This document shows positions 24,842 to 32,468 of a DNA stretch of 51,837 nucleotides, piece after piece. A program made the translations under genes and the position numbers. Positions within the stretch are counted from its first letter, which is position 1, and the number at the start of each line of letters is the position of its first letter. Source of the DNA: CAWDPQ01 sp049642465 (GTDB lineage: Bacteria; Acidobacteriota; Vicinamibacteria; Vicinamibacterales; 2-12-FULL-66-21); the NCBI GenBank assembly GCA_049642465.1, contig JBAROV010000008.1, forward strand, positions 1-51,837, in the 5' to 3' direction. Under the pieces are notes generated by a model. That model was given only the letters and a program-made list of their open reading frames with translations, ran no database searches and was not told the origin of the DNA.

Positions 24842-25447
24842 CTACTTTTGAGGCGGCTTCCGAAACAGGACGGCGAACACCCCTTGTTGACCCTGCCATG
24901 GATCATGGAGACCAGCCCTCGTGAATCCGACTTCAGCCATCTGCGCTTCGAGAACGGCTGGAGTGGGACCCGCCCAGTATCCCCCAGGAAAATCGATAAC
25001 CAGGACGTGGCCGCCGAGGCGCAACGCACGAGCCAATGACTCGCGCATTGCTTTTGGATTGCGGAAGGCGTGATACACCATTCGCAACAGCACCGCATCG
25101 CAGCACTGTGGCGGAAGCTCCGTGCTGTCCTGCGTTCCTAAGACGACCGTCACGTTGGGAAATCTCGCCGTCGTCTGCCGAATCTGTGAGACAAACTCGG
25201 GCCGAACGTCCGTCGCAAAGACGTGACCCGTAGGGCCGACGCTATCCGCGAGCAGGATTGTCCAGCTGCCACTCCCGGCTCCGACATCCGCCACGATCGA
25301 TCCTGACTTCAAGTGGAGGAGGTCCGCGATCTGGTGGAACTCGGTCTCCGGAGGTGTCTGTGCCGCGAGAGCTGGGGTGATCAGGCAGGTGAGGGCGACA
25401 ACGTAAAAACGCCGTAGCAATCCGCAATCCCGGTCGATCGAAATCAC
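24842..25447 (-). CDS. Class I SAM methyltransferase with N-terminal signal
   Basis: A 201-residue protein starting at GTG 25445-25447, preceded by AGGAGG. After an N-terminal hydrophobic segment (FYVVALTCLITPALAAQ), a Rossmann methyltransferase domain begins: GSIVADVGAGSGSWTILLAD (motif I), HVFATDVRPE (motif II), PPQCCDAVLLRMVYHAF (motif IV) and LGGHVLVIDFPGG. It is short but all core motifs are present. The signal-like N terminus with an ALA-AQ cleavage site is odd for a SAM enzyme, because SAM is cytoplasmic. The same arrangement occurs in other putative exported methyltransferases. The substrate is unknown. It is divergent from the zinc-ribbon membrane protein at 25575. Confidence 0.85.
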   Translation of the reverse strand: MISIDRDCGLLRRFYVVALTCLITPALAAQTPPETEFHQIADLLHLKSGSIVADVGAGSGSWTILLADSVGPTGHVFATDVRPEFVSQIRQTTARFPNVTVVLGTQDSTELPPQCCDAVLLRMVYHAFRNPKAMRESLARALRLGGHVLVIDFPGGYWAGPTPAVLEAQMAEVGFTRAGLHDPWQGQQGVFAVLFRKPPQK

Positions 25448-25574
25448 CCGCCTCCTGAGACTGAGCCAGAGCGTCCTGTTTTAATGCCGACCAGGAGCAA
25501 ACGCACCAAAATGTCGATCCGCATCAACGCGCCCATCTCGCGAAATCAGCTGCAGCAGCCGATAAACGGCCATT

Positions 25575-26786
25575 ATGGGTCCCGAAACAGCCTCCGGTTA
25601 CACCTGGTCGTGTCCGTCCTGCAGCCGCCGCGTTCCACGCTCGGTCAACGCGTGCCGATGTGGCTACCGGCTGCCGACGGCCACCGTGGCGGTCGAAACC
25701 GAAACACCGCCGCCGCAATCGACCTCGCGCTACGGTTCGGTGACGATTACCTGGGACGATCTCGAAGCTGCGGTCGCGGCCGAGATCGTAACGGATGCGC
25801 AGGCGGATCGGTTGTGGCAGTCATTTGCTGCGAGAGCTTCGTCGCGCCCCAGGTTTGATGTTGCCCATGTCGCCTACTACGGTGGCGCCGTCCTGGTGCT
25901 GGCCGCGATGGGGTGGCTGCTGACGAATGCATGGGACGCGCTCGATGGAGTCGCCGTCGCGTTGATTGCCGCCGCGTACGGCGTCGCGTTCTGGCGGGCG
26001 GGCGAAACGCTGTGGCAGAAAGGCCTGAGCACGCCCGGCGGCCTGCTCTTCACGCTGGCAGTGTGGATGGTCCCTCTCGCGATTCATGGACTCGAACGTG
26101 CCACGGGATTGTGGCCGCAGGGAGATCCCGGCGGCTATCAGGACTACTACCGTTACGTGAAGGGCAGTTGGGCAGCGATGGAGGTCGGCACGGTTGCCGC
26201 CGGCGCGCTCGCAATCTGGTGGAGGCCGTTTCCGTTTCTGACGTTCCCAATCGCCTTCGCGCTGTGGTTCATGTCCATGGACCTGACGCCAATCATCTTT
26301 GGGAAGTACGAGTACACATGGAAGGAGCGTGAGTGGGTTTCGGTGTGGTTCGGATTGGCGATGATGCTCGGCGCGTACTGGGGCGATCTCCGGGCTCGAC
26401 TGCGGCAGGACTTCGCATTTTGGGGTTACCTGTTCGGTCTGCTCGCGTTCTGGGGCAGTCTCTCGATAATGAATAGCAACAGCGAGGCATCAAAGTTCAT
26501 CTACGCCCTCATCAACATTGGATTGATCGCTCTCTCATTGTTGCTCCGGCAGCGCTCCTTCATCGTCTTTGGAGCGCTTGGAGTGCTTGGCTATCTCGCA
26601 CACCTGTCGTACCGCGTATTCAGCGACTCGCTCCTCTTCCCGGTCGTATTGACGATGGGGGGGATCGGAATCATCTATCTGGGCGTCGTGTATCAACGTC
26701 GCAGTGCGGCTATCGCCGCGTATGTACAGGCTAATGTGCCGGAAGGCGTGCGCGGTCTCATCCCGCCACGCGCGCGTCTTCACTGA
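25575..26786 (+). CDS. Zinc-ribbon multi-pass membrane protein (DUF2157-like)
   Basis: A 403-residue protein. The N terminus has a rubredoxin-like zinc ribbon: CPSCSRR and CRCGYR, four Cys in two pairs. A short helical region (LEAAVAAEIVTDAQADRLWQ) and about ten transmembrane helices follow. The segment FDVAHVAYYGGAVLVLAAMGWLL resembles DUF2157-type membrane proteins. The function is unknown. It lies between a divergent methyltransferase gene and a convergent ADOP permease, and appears to be a single-gene unit. Confidence 0.75.
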   Translation: MGPETASGYTWSCPSCSRRVPRSVNACRCGYRLPTATVAVETETPPPQSTSRYGSVTITWDDLEAAVAAEIVTDAQADRLWQSFAARASSRPRFDVAHVAYYGGAVLVLAAMGWLLTNAWDALDGVAVALIAAAYGVAFWRAGETLWQKGLSTPGGLLFTLAVWMVPLAIHGLERATGLWPQGDPGGYQDYYRYVKGSWAAMEVGTVAAGALAIWWRPFPFLTFPIAFALWFMSMDLTPIIFGKYEYTWKEREWVSVWFGLAMMLGAYWGDLRARLRQDFAFWGYLFGLLAFWGSLSIMNSNSEASKFIYALINIGLIALSLLLRQRSFIVFGALGVLGYLAHLSYRVFSDSLLFPVVLTMGGIGIIYLGVVYQRRSAAIAAYVQANVPEGVRGLIPPRARLH

Positions 26787-26821
26787 CCCGCTGATCGGTT
26801 GTTTGGTTGATCGGTTGTGTG

Positions 26822-29509
26822 TCATTCCGTGCGTAAGGCAACCACCGGGTCGATGCGCGACGCGCGGTGAGCGGGGAGGAAACCGGCGCACATCGCAACC
26901 AGCATCAGGAGGATGCTCGCAGCAAGCATGGTTGTGGCATCGGTTGGTCTCAGCTCGAAGAGCAGGCCCGCCAGCTGCCGGGATGCGAGCCGGCCTGCAA
27001 TCCATGCCGCAAGCAGACCAACCGCCAGCCCTGCACAGACGATGGTCAAGGCCTGACGGGCGATCATCCAGCGCACGTCGGACCGCGTCGCGCCCAAGGC
27101 GACGCGAACGCCGATCTCCGGCGTTCTCCGGCAGACGGTGAACGCAAGCAATCCGTACAGCCCGACGCAGACGAGCGTCAGCGCCACAAGCCCGAAGACG
27201 CTCGACAACGTCGCGACGAGACGTTCTCGCACCAACGCCGCGTCGATCTCCTCCGCGAGCGAGTGGATGTCGAACATCGGGACCACGCTGTCGAGCGACT
27301 GAACGGTTTCCCGGACCTGGCGCGTGATCTCCGGGTCTGGACGCGTCACCCGGACGTGCAGGACCATCTGCGCGAACCCGGTGTTCGCTTGCATGAACGT
27401 CTGGTAGACGGTCGGGGGTGTCGCGTCGCGCAGTGATGGGAAGCGCGTGTCCTTCACGACACCAATGATGTTGAGCGGTACTCCCTGAGTCCAGGACGAC
27501 CGTCCGCGCCTGGCGGCCTGTCTGACGTCATGCTGCGTGCCAAGCGGCTCGCGGCCATTCATGAACATCCGCACGAACGTTTCGTTCACGAGCACGGTCA
27601 ATGGCGTACCGGGACGCAAGTCATCCTCGTTGAAATCACGCCCCCGGACGATCGGAATTCCCACCGTCGCGAAGTAGCCCGGATACACGATCAGCGCCGG
27701 CATCATGCGAGGCTCGTCGGCAGCGGGCGGCGAGATCGGGAATCCAAATGAACTCGGTGCAAGTGGAGATGTCCGCGCGAGGCTCGCCGACTGGACGCCG
27801 GGGATGCGCTCGATTTGTAGGATCAACTCCCGGTACATCCGATCGAATCGCTCGGCCGCACCGGGCTGATTGCGGTTGCCGCTGCCGCGAGTCTCGACCC
27901 GCACGATCAGTACACGCGTGGGGTCGCCGTCGATCTCGTGCGGACTGAGATGCTGGAGGCTGCGGACGAAGAGACCGGCGGCAACGAGCAGTACGAGCGA
28001 CAGCGCGACTTGCGTGACGACGAGCACCCTGCCTGGTCCGCTGCCGGGCGCGGTGGTGCGGGCGTGCGCGAGATCGCCCCGCATCCCGGACGACAGTTCG
28101 GCGCGCGACGCACGAAACGCGGGCACGCTGCCGAAGATGATCCCGGCGAACATCGACAGCGCGGCGGTGAACGCGAGAACGCGCAGGTCGGGCGAGAGAT
28201 CCATGATGATTGTCCCGCGTCCCGCCGACGCATAGGCGACCAGTGCCTGCGTGGCCCAGAACGCCAGGGCCACCCCGGCGAGACCGCCGAAGGTCGCGAG
28301 CACGAGCCCTTCGACGAGCACCTGACGAAATAGTCTCGAGGACCTGGCGCCGAGCGCCAAACGCAGGGCGAACTCGGTCCGGCGTGTCGCGGAGCGCGCG
28401 AGCATCAGGTTACCCACGTTCGCGCACGCCACCAGGAGCACGATGCCGGTAACCCCGAGCAGGACGAACAAGGGCTGGGAGAACTGGCGTCTCAGTTCCG
28501 ATATCCCTGTTGCAGCGGACGACACCACGAGGCGGACGTCCTCGGGCTGTCCGGTGAACTTGTTGCGCGGCCGCCAGTCTGTTTCGGGCACCCGCGCGAG
28601 CGCATCGAGTTGACCGGCTGCCTGTTCCAGCGACACCCCCGGCTCGAGCCGTCCCAGGATCCGCAGCCATGTCGAGTACACGTTCGGCCGATCGAGCAGG
28701 TTGACCGTCATCGGCATCACGGTTGGCTGCATCATCACCGGTGCGAACAGGCTCGGCGCGGTGCCAACTTCTGTTCCAAAGAAGTCCCGCGGTGCCACGC
28801 CGACAATCGTGAAGGGCACTCCACTCAACGAGATCGAACGGCCAACGACCGTGGGGTCGCTGTCGAACCGGCGTTCAAAATACGTGTGCGCGAGTACGGC
28901 GACCGGATGTCCCATTGGCACGCGGTGGTCATCCGGTCCAAGCAGCCTGCCCAGGAAAGGTTCTATTCCGAGGAGCGAAAAGTAATCGCCCGTGACGAGT
29001 TGACCGTCGAGGGTCGGTTCCATCGCGCCATCGATGCTGACGTTCAACCGCACGCGCGAGTACGCCGCGAAATCGAAGGCCTTGGTGGAATCGCGAAAGA
29101 GTTCGTACTGCTGGTAGGTGAATCCATTCGAGACCGACGCGCGGCTCTGCTGCCCGAGAACGAGCAGATGCTCCGGATCACGCACCGGGAGAAGCTTCCA
29201 CATCGCGGTGTTGATCAAGGTGAAGAGCGCCGTGTTTGCGCCGATGCCGATGGCCAGCGACATCACGGCAGCAGCGGTGAACGTCGGGGCTTTGCGCAGA
29301 GTGCGAAGCGCGTACTGCAGGTCCTGCACGGTTTGCTCGAGCCGTGTCCAGCCCCATTCCGCGCGGGCATCCTCGGCGGCGAGCGTGAGGTTTCCCAGTT
29401 CGCCGGGGGCAGCCATGGCCCGGATCGCGCGCAGCTCTTCCTGCATGTCGAGCTCGGCCGCCCGGCGCCGCCACGGCAGTAAGTACCCCAGCCGCTTCCA
29501 GAGCATCAT
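26822..29509 (-). CDS. ADOP-family FtsX/MacB-like permease
   Basis: An 895-residue permease. Its ATG (29507-29509) overlaps the PadR stop as TGATG, so the two are translationally coupled. Residues 1-60 form the cytosolic prefix (PWRRRAAELDMQEELRAI). Two FtsX halves and MacB-type periplasmic domains follow, with MSLAIGIGANTALFTLI, VLLVACANVGNLMLARSATRR, GVRVALGATRSDV and a C-terminal PAHRASRIDPVVALRTE. There is no ATPase gene nearby. It probably exports or handles an envelope compound. The neighbouring PadR likely controls it. Confidence 0.9.
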   Translation of the reverse strand: MMLWKRLGYLLPWRRRAAELDMQEELRAIRAMAAPGELGNLTLAAEDARAEWGWTRLEQTVQDLQYALRTLRKAPTFTAAAVMSLAIGIGANTALFTLINTAMWKLLPVRDPEHLLVLGQQSRASVSNGFTYQQYELFRDSTKAFDFAAYSRVRLNVSIDGAMEPTLDGQLVTGDYFSLLGIEPFLGRLLGPDDHRVPMGHPVAVLAHTYFERRFDSDPTVVGRSISLSGVPFTIVGVAPRDFFGTEVGTAPSLFAPVMMQPTVMPMTVNLLDRPNVYSTWLRILGRLEPGVSLEQAAGQLDALARVPETDWRPRNKFTGQPEDVRLVVSSAATGISELRRQFSQPLFVLLGVTGIVLLVACANVGNLMLARSATRRTEFALRLALGARSSRLFRQVLVEGLVLATFGGLAGVALAFWATQALVAYASAGRGTIIMDLSPDLRVLAFTAALSMFAGIIFGSVPAFRASRAELSSGMRGDLAHARTTAPGSGPGRVLVVTQVALSLVLLVAAGLFVRSLQHLSPHEIDGDPTRVLIVRVETRGSGNRNQPGAAERFDRMYRELILQIERIPGVQSASLARTSPLAPSSFGFPISPPAADEPRMMPALIVYPGYFATVGIPIVRGRDFNEDDLRPGTPLTVLVNETFVRMFMNGREPLGTQHDVRQAARRGRSSWTQGVPLNIIGVVKDTRFPSLRDATPPTVYQTFMQANTGFAQMVLHVRVTRPDPEITRQVRETVQSLDSVVPMFDIHSLAEEIDAALVRERLVATLSSVFGLVALTLVCVGLYGLLAFTVCRRTPEIGVRVALGATRSDVRWMIARQALTIVCAGLAVGLLAAWIAGRLASRQLAGLLFELRPTDATTMLAASILLMLVAMCAGFLPAHRASRIDPVVALRTE

Positions 29510-29841
29510 CAGTCCACCTCCCCGGCGGGCGGTTTCATGATCATCGCGACCGCGTTCACGAACTTCGCCCAGTCGGATTTTTCTTCGCGCAGCCGTTTCC
29601 GCCCGGCGGGCGTCAGGCGGTACACCTTCGCCCGGCGGTTGTGCTCCGATACTTCCCATTTCGCCGAAATCCAGCCCTTGAGTTCGAGGCGTTTGAGCGC
29701 GGGGTAGAGGGACCCGAACTCGATGTTCAGCGCGCTTCCGGAGCTGTCTCGGATCGCCGCCGCGATGGCGTAGCCGTGACGCGGGCCAAAGAGGAGCGTG
29801 CGCAGGACGATCATGTCCAGCACGCCATAGAGAGGTTCCAT
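29509..29841 (-). CDS. PadR-family transcriptional regulator
   Basis: A 110-residue PadR protein (GVLDMIVLRTLLFGPRHGYA, NIEFGSLYPALKRLELKGWI, RRAKVYRLTPAGRKRL). It starts at ATG 29839-29841 with no Shine-Dalgarno sequence; a 28-bp palindrome begins only 3 bp upstream, so the mRNA may be nearly leaderless. It overlaps the ADOP permease start and must be co-expressed with it. It is expected to repress the operon and to be released by a ligand, as PadR proteins are. Confidence 0.92.
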   Translation of the reverse strand: MEPLYGVLDMIVLRTLLFGPRHGYAIAAAIRDSSGSALNIEFGSLYPALKRLELKGWISAKWEVSEHNRRAKVYRLTPAGRKRLREEKSDWAKFVNAVAMIMKPPAGEVD

Positions 29842-29844
29842 ATA

Positions 29845-29872
29845 GAGACAGCTTATATATTAAGACTGTCTC
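29845..29872. promoter_or_regulatory. PadR operator palindrome
   Basis: GAGACAG (29845-29851) and CTGTCTC (29866-29872) are inverted, with inner CTTA/TAAG arms around an AT-rich centre. This gives a near-perfect dyad of 28 bp immediately upstream of the PadR start. AT-rich dyads of this size are typical PadR binding sites. The TATATA core may also serve as the -10 box. Confidence 0.7.
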
Positions 29873-29927
29873 CAGTTCAAAGCGGTTGATCGAGAATGGA
29901 CGCGACAGCCTGGAGGGGGAGAGCGAG

Positions 29928-30401
29928 ATGCGTGAAGTCGAGCGGTTTCTCAACGCTCAGGACGCCAACGATGAGTTCGAGGCGGCGCTGTCCGAGATCC
30001 GATCCGGGCGGAAACAAAGCCACTGGATCTGGTACGTATTTCCCCAGCTGTCGGGCCTGGGCGCCTCCCGGATGTCGCGTATCTACGGCATCCGAAATCG
30101 AGACGAGGCCGTCGACTATCTCCGCCACCGAACGCTCTATCCGCGCCTGCAAGCCATCACCTCTGCCGTTTTCGAACACGTCAGCAAGGGCGCTCGCCTC
30201 GATCAGGTGATGGGGTCCGCCATCGATGCTCAGAAGCTCGTTTCCTCCATGACGCTGTTCGGCGCTGTTGCCAAAAGTCTGGATGCGAAGGGGGAATCGG
30301 GGTTCGGCACGTTCGCGGCGCAGGCAGAAGGCATCCTGGCGGCGGGGGAGGCGCAGGGTTATCCGCGATGCCGATTCACGCACGAGCAACTCGGCGACTG
30401 A
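29928..30401 (+). CDS. DUF1810-family protein
   Basis: A 157-residue cytosolic protein. The start at ATG 29928 is preceded by GGAGGGGGAG. Conserved DUF1810 segments are present: RFLNAQDANDEFEAALSEIR, KQSHWIWYVFPQLSGLG, YGIRNRDEAVDYL and SSMTLFGAV. The family is also called YbiA/NADAR-neighbour or 'calpastatin-like' in older annotation, and its role is not established. It is divergent from the PadR gene and shares the AT-rich operator region, so PadR could affect it too. Confidence 0.85.
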   Translation: MREVERFLNAQDANDEFEAALSEIRSGRKQSHWIWYVFPQLSGLGASRMSRIYGIRNRDEAVDYLRHRTLYPRLQAITSAVFEHVSKGARLDQVMGSAIDAQKLVSSMTLFGAVAKSLDAKGESGFGTFAAQAEGILAAGEAQGYPRCRFTHEQLGD

Positions 30402-30409
30402 TGGAAATC

Positions 30410-30439
30410 GGGGCTCGGGGTTCGGGGCTCGGGACTCGG
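30410..30439. repeat. Short G-rich tandem repeat
   Basis: Degenerate ten-base units of GGGGCTCGGG occur three times in a row between two plus-strand genes. The function is unknown; the G-runs could form a quadruplex. Confidence 0.6.
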
Positions 30440-30545
30440 AGATTGCGGATTGGGTGGCGGGACGTGAGGCGGAAATGGACAGCAGGATCAAGCGCTCCGG
30501 TGAGGTCAGGATGGCCGGGAAGTCGTCCCGGGTGTCTAATGACTT

Positions 30546-31409
30546 ATGGCCGACCTACGAGACTACGACCTGCTGAAGATTTCCGACGACCAGTCCTATG
30601 CGCCGCCACCGAGACGTCCGATCGGTTCCTGGATTGTTCTCTCCGTGCTGGTGGTCGCGGCTGCGATCGCGGGATACGTGGTGTTTGGCGGACGAAAACC
30701 TGCGGCGCCTGCGACGGCACAAACCGAAGCGGGCAAAACGCCGCCGGTCGCCTCTGCACCACTAGGGAGCGACGCCGCGGCGATCGACGTGCCTCCGCTC
30801 AGTGAGAGCGATCCGGTCGTGCGCGAGCTGATGAAACAGCTGACCTCGCACCCGCGAGTGGCCGCCTGGCTCACAACTGACAACCTCATCCGCAACTTCG
30901 TGGTGGTGACGTCGATGGCGGCCGACGGTAAGACACCATCCCGGCAACTCGGTGTCCTCCGGCCTTCGTCCGCGTTCGCGGTCGTCGAGCGGGGCAACGC
31001 TTTTTATGTCGATCCCAAAAGCTACGCGCGATACGACGGGATGGCCGGCGCAGTGGCCTCCATCGATCCAGCCGGCGCCGCTCGGCTGTATGCGACGCTC
31101 AAGCCGCGAATCGAAGAGGCGTACAGCGAGCTTGGCGTCCAGGTCTCGTTCGATCGGACGCTCGAGCGGGCAATCGTGGAGTTGCTCAAGACGCCGGCGA
31201 TCGAAGACCCGGTGCGGCTCGAGCCGCTTGGCGGGACGGCGTACGCGTTTGCAAATCCGCAGCTGGAGAAGCTGACCGCGGCGCAGAAACATCTTCTGCG
31301 CGCCGGCCCTCGCAACGCGCGAACGATTCAATCCTCACTTCGAGCGATCGCGCGTGCCCTGGGTATTCCGGCCGAGCGTTTGCCCGCGGAGCACGTCGCC
31401 CGCGATTAA
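30546..31409 (+). CDS. DUF3014-like single-pass membrane protein
   Basis: A 287-residue protein. A cytosolic N terminus precedes one transmembrane helix (SWIVLSVLVVAAAIAGYVVF). After a Pro/Ala-rich linker comes a folded domain with SDPVVRELMKQLTSHPRVAAWL, NLIRNFVVVTSMAADGKTPS and YARYDGMAGAVASIDPAGAARLYATLKPR. This is the pattern of DUF3014 proteins, whose function is unknown. Its end overlaps by 4 bp the end of the convergent lipoprotein gene. Confidence 0.8.
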   Translation: MADLRDYDLLKISDDQSYAPPPRRPIGSWIVLSVLVVAAAIAGYVVFGGRKPAAPATAQTEAGKTPPVASAPLGSDAAAIDVPPLSESDPVVRELMKQLTSHPRVAAWLTTDNLIRNFVVVTSMAADGKTPSRQLGVLRPSSAFAVVERGNAFYVDPKSYARYDGMAGAVASIDPAGAARLYATLKPRIEEAYSELGVQVSFDRTLERAIVELLKTPAIEDPVRLEPLGGTAYAFANPQLEKLTAAQKHLLRAGPRNARTIQSSLRAIARALGIPAERLPAEHVARD

Positions 31410-31975
31410 GACGGGCGTCCAGATACCAGTGGAGAAGGAATTCGAAGTCGTTGCGACCTCGGCGGCTGAGTACAACGAATCTGCCCGCGGTTCTGTTGAG
31501 TCTCCCGGATGGAGTACGGACAGAGCTGGAATTCCAGCTCGAGCGGCGCCACGAACCTCAGCTGCGTTCCACGTTTGATTGTGTCCTCCGAGGAGAAGGT
31601 GAATTGGCGGGAATACCAATGGCGCTCGACAACATCACGATGCTCCAGCGCCCACTTCACGTCGAGGAGATAGACGGTGGCGACGTGGCTCGTGAGGATC
31701 GCCAGCGTCTCGCCATCCCAGGACCAGATCATTTCGTCGCACCCCGAGGCATCGCCCAGGTAGTACAGCGTCCGAATCACTGTCCCGTCCGGGTGCTCCA
31801 GCCGAATGTCCTTCTCGGGGCCGTCGAACACCGGGACTTCCTGGCAGACCGCCACGACTTTCCCGTCTGGCGACGGCACACGTTGCAGCACCCGATCCGA
31901 GTACCCAAACCGCGCGCATCCAGCCAGGGCGGACGTGAGCAGGGTTGCAGACGCAACCGCAATGAGTCTCCGCAT
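31406..31975 (-). CDS. Putative lipoprotein
   Basis: A 189-residue protein. ATG at 31973-31975 starts a lipoprotein signal (LIAVASATLLTSALAGCARF, lipobox LAGC). The mature part looks beta-propeller-like (PSPDGKVVAVCQEVP, CDEMIWSWDGETLAILTSH), as in proteins that read out 'S-P-D-G' blades, but it has only one or two blades. Family and function are unknown. The C terminus overlaps the end of the convergent DUF3014-like gene. Confidence 0.7.
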   Translation of the reverse strand: MRRLIAVASATLLTSALAGCARFGYSDRVLQRVPSPDGKVVAVCQEVPVFDGPEKDIRLEHPDGTVIRTLYYLGDASGCDEMIWSWDGETLAILTSHVATVYLLDVKWALEHRDVVERHWYSRQFTFSSEDTIKRGTQLRFVAPLELEFQLCPYSIRETQQNRGQIRCTQPPRSQRLRIPSPLVSGRPS

Positions 31976-32468
31976 AGCCGTCGGGACGGATCGTTCTGAT
32001 ATCAATGAGGGGGGCGAGTCGGAAGAAGGGCCGTACAAACGCAACGCACGCCAGAGGTGACTTGCCGCTTGCTGGCCGAAGACGTTTGCACGTCTTCGAT
32101 TTTTCAGGAATCTCCCATTCTCGTGCAGAAAAACGCCGCCCGTTTCACCTGCAAAAACGCTTACGCATCCTTACGGGCGCTTACGCTCAACACCTTCCTG
32201 CTCGAGAACCAGCGGTTCCCTTATCGGAATTTCGTGCGCTCTTTGCGTCCGCGATATCGCAGCGCCCTTCTTGCGAAGGTCACCGCGCATCACCGACGAA
32301 ATCCGCTTCGCGATTCCGTCCAGCGAGCTGGCTCGTCTCCTTCCGGCGCGCGCAGCGTCGGAGAATGTAGTCGGCGATCGCAGTTCTGTCAAGAGACTTT
32401 GTGATGATCTGAAAAAAATTTTTGTGCGACTCTCTCGAGCGTCGGAGGTCACGTCCCCTAAACTGAAT
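31976..32468. other. Gene-free interval with orphan terminator
   Basis: These 493 bp hold no convincing gene. There is a strong plus-strand terminator near its left side with no plus-strand gene upstream within 650 bp. Further right is an AT-rich stretch with an A7T5 run near 32411. Confidence 0.55.
32077..32104 (+). terminator. Rho-independent terminator (plus strand)
   Basis: CGAAGACGT (32077-32085), loop TTGC, ACGTCTTCG (32090-32098) form a perfect 9-bp stem followed by ATTTTT. This is a textbook intrinsic terminator for a plus-strand transcript, although the gene it serves is not evident. Confidence 0.75.
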
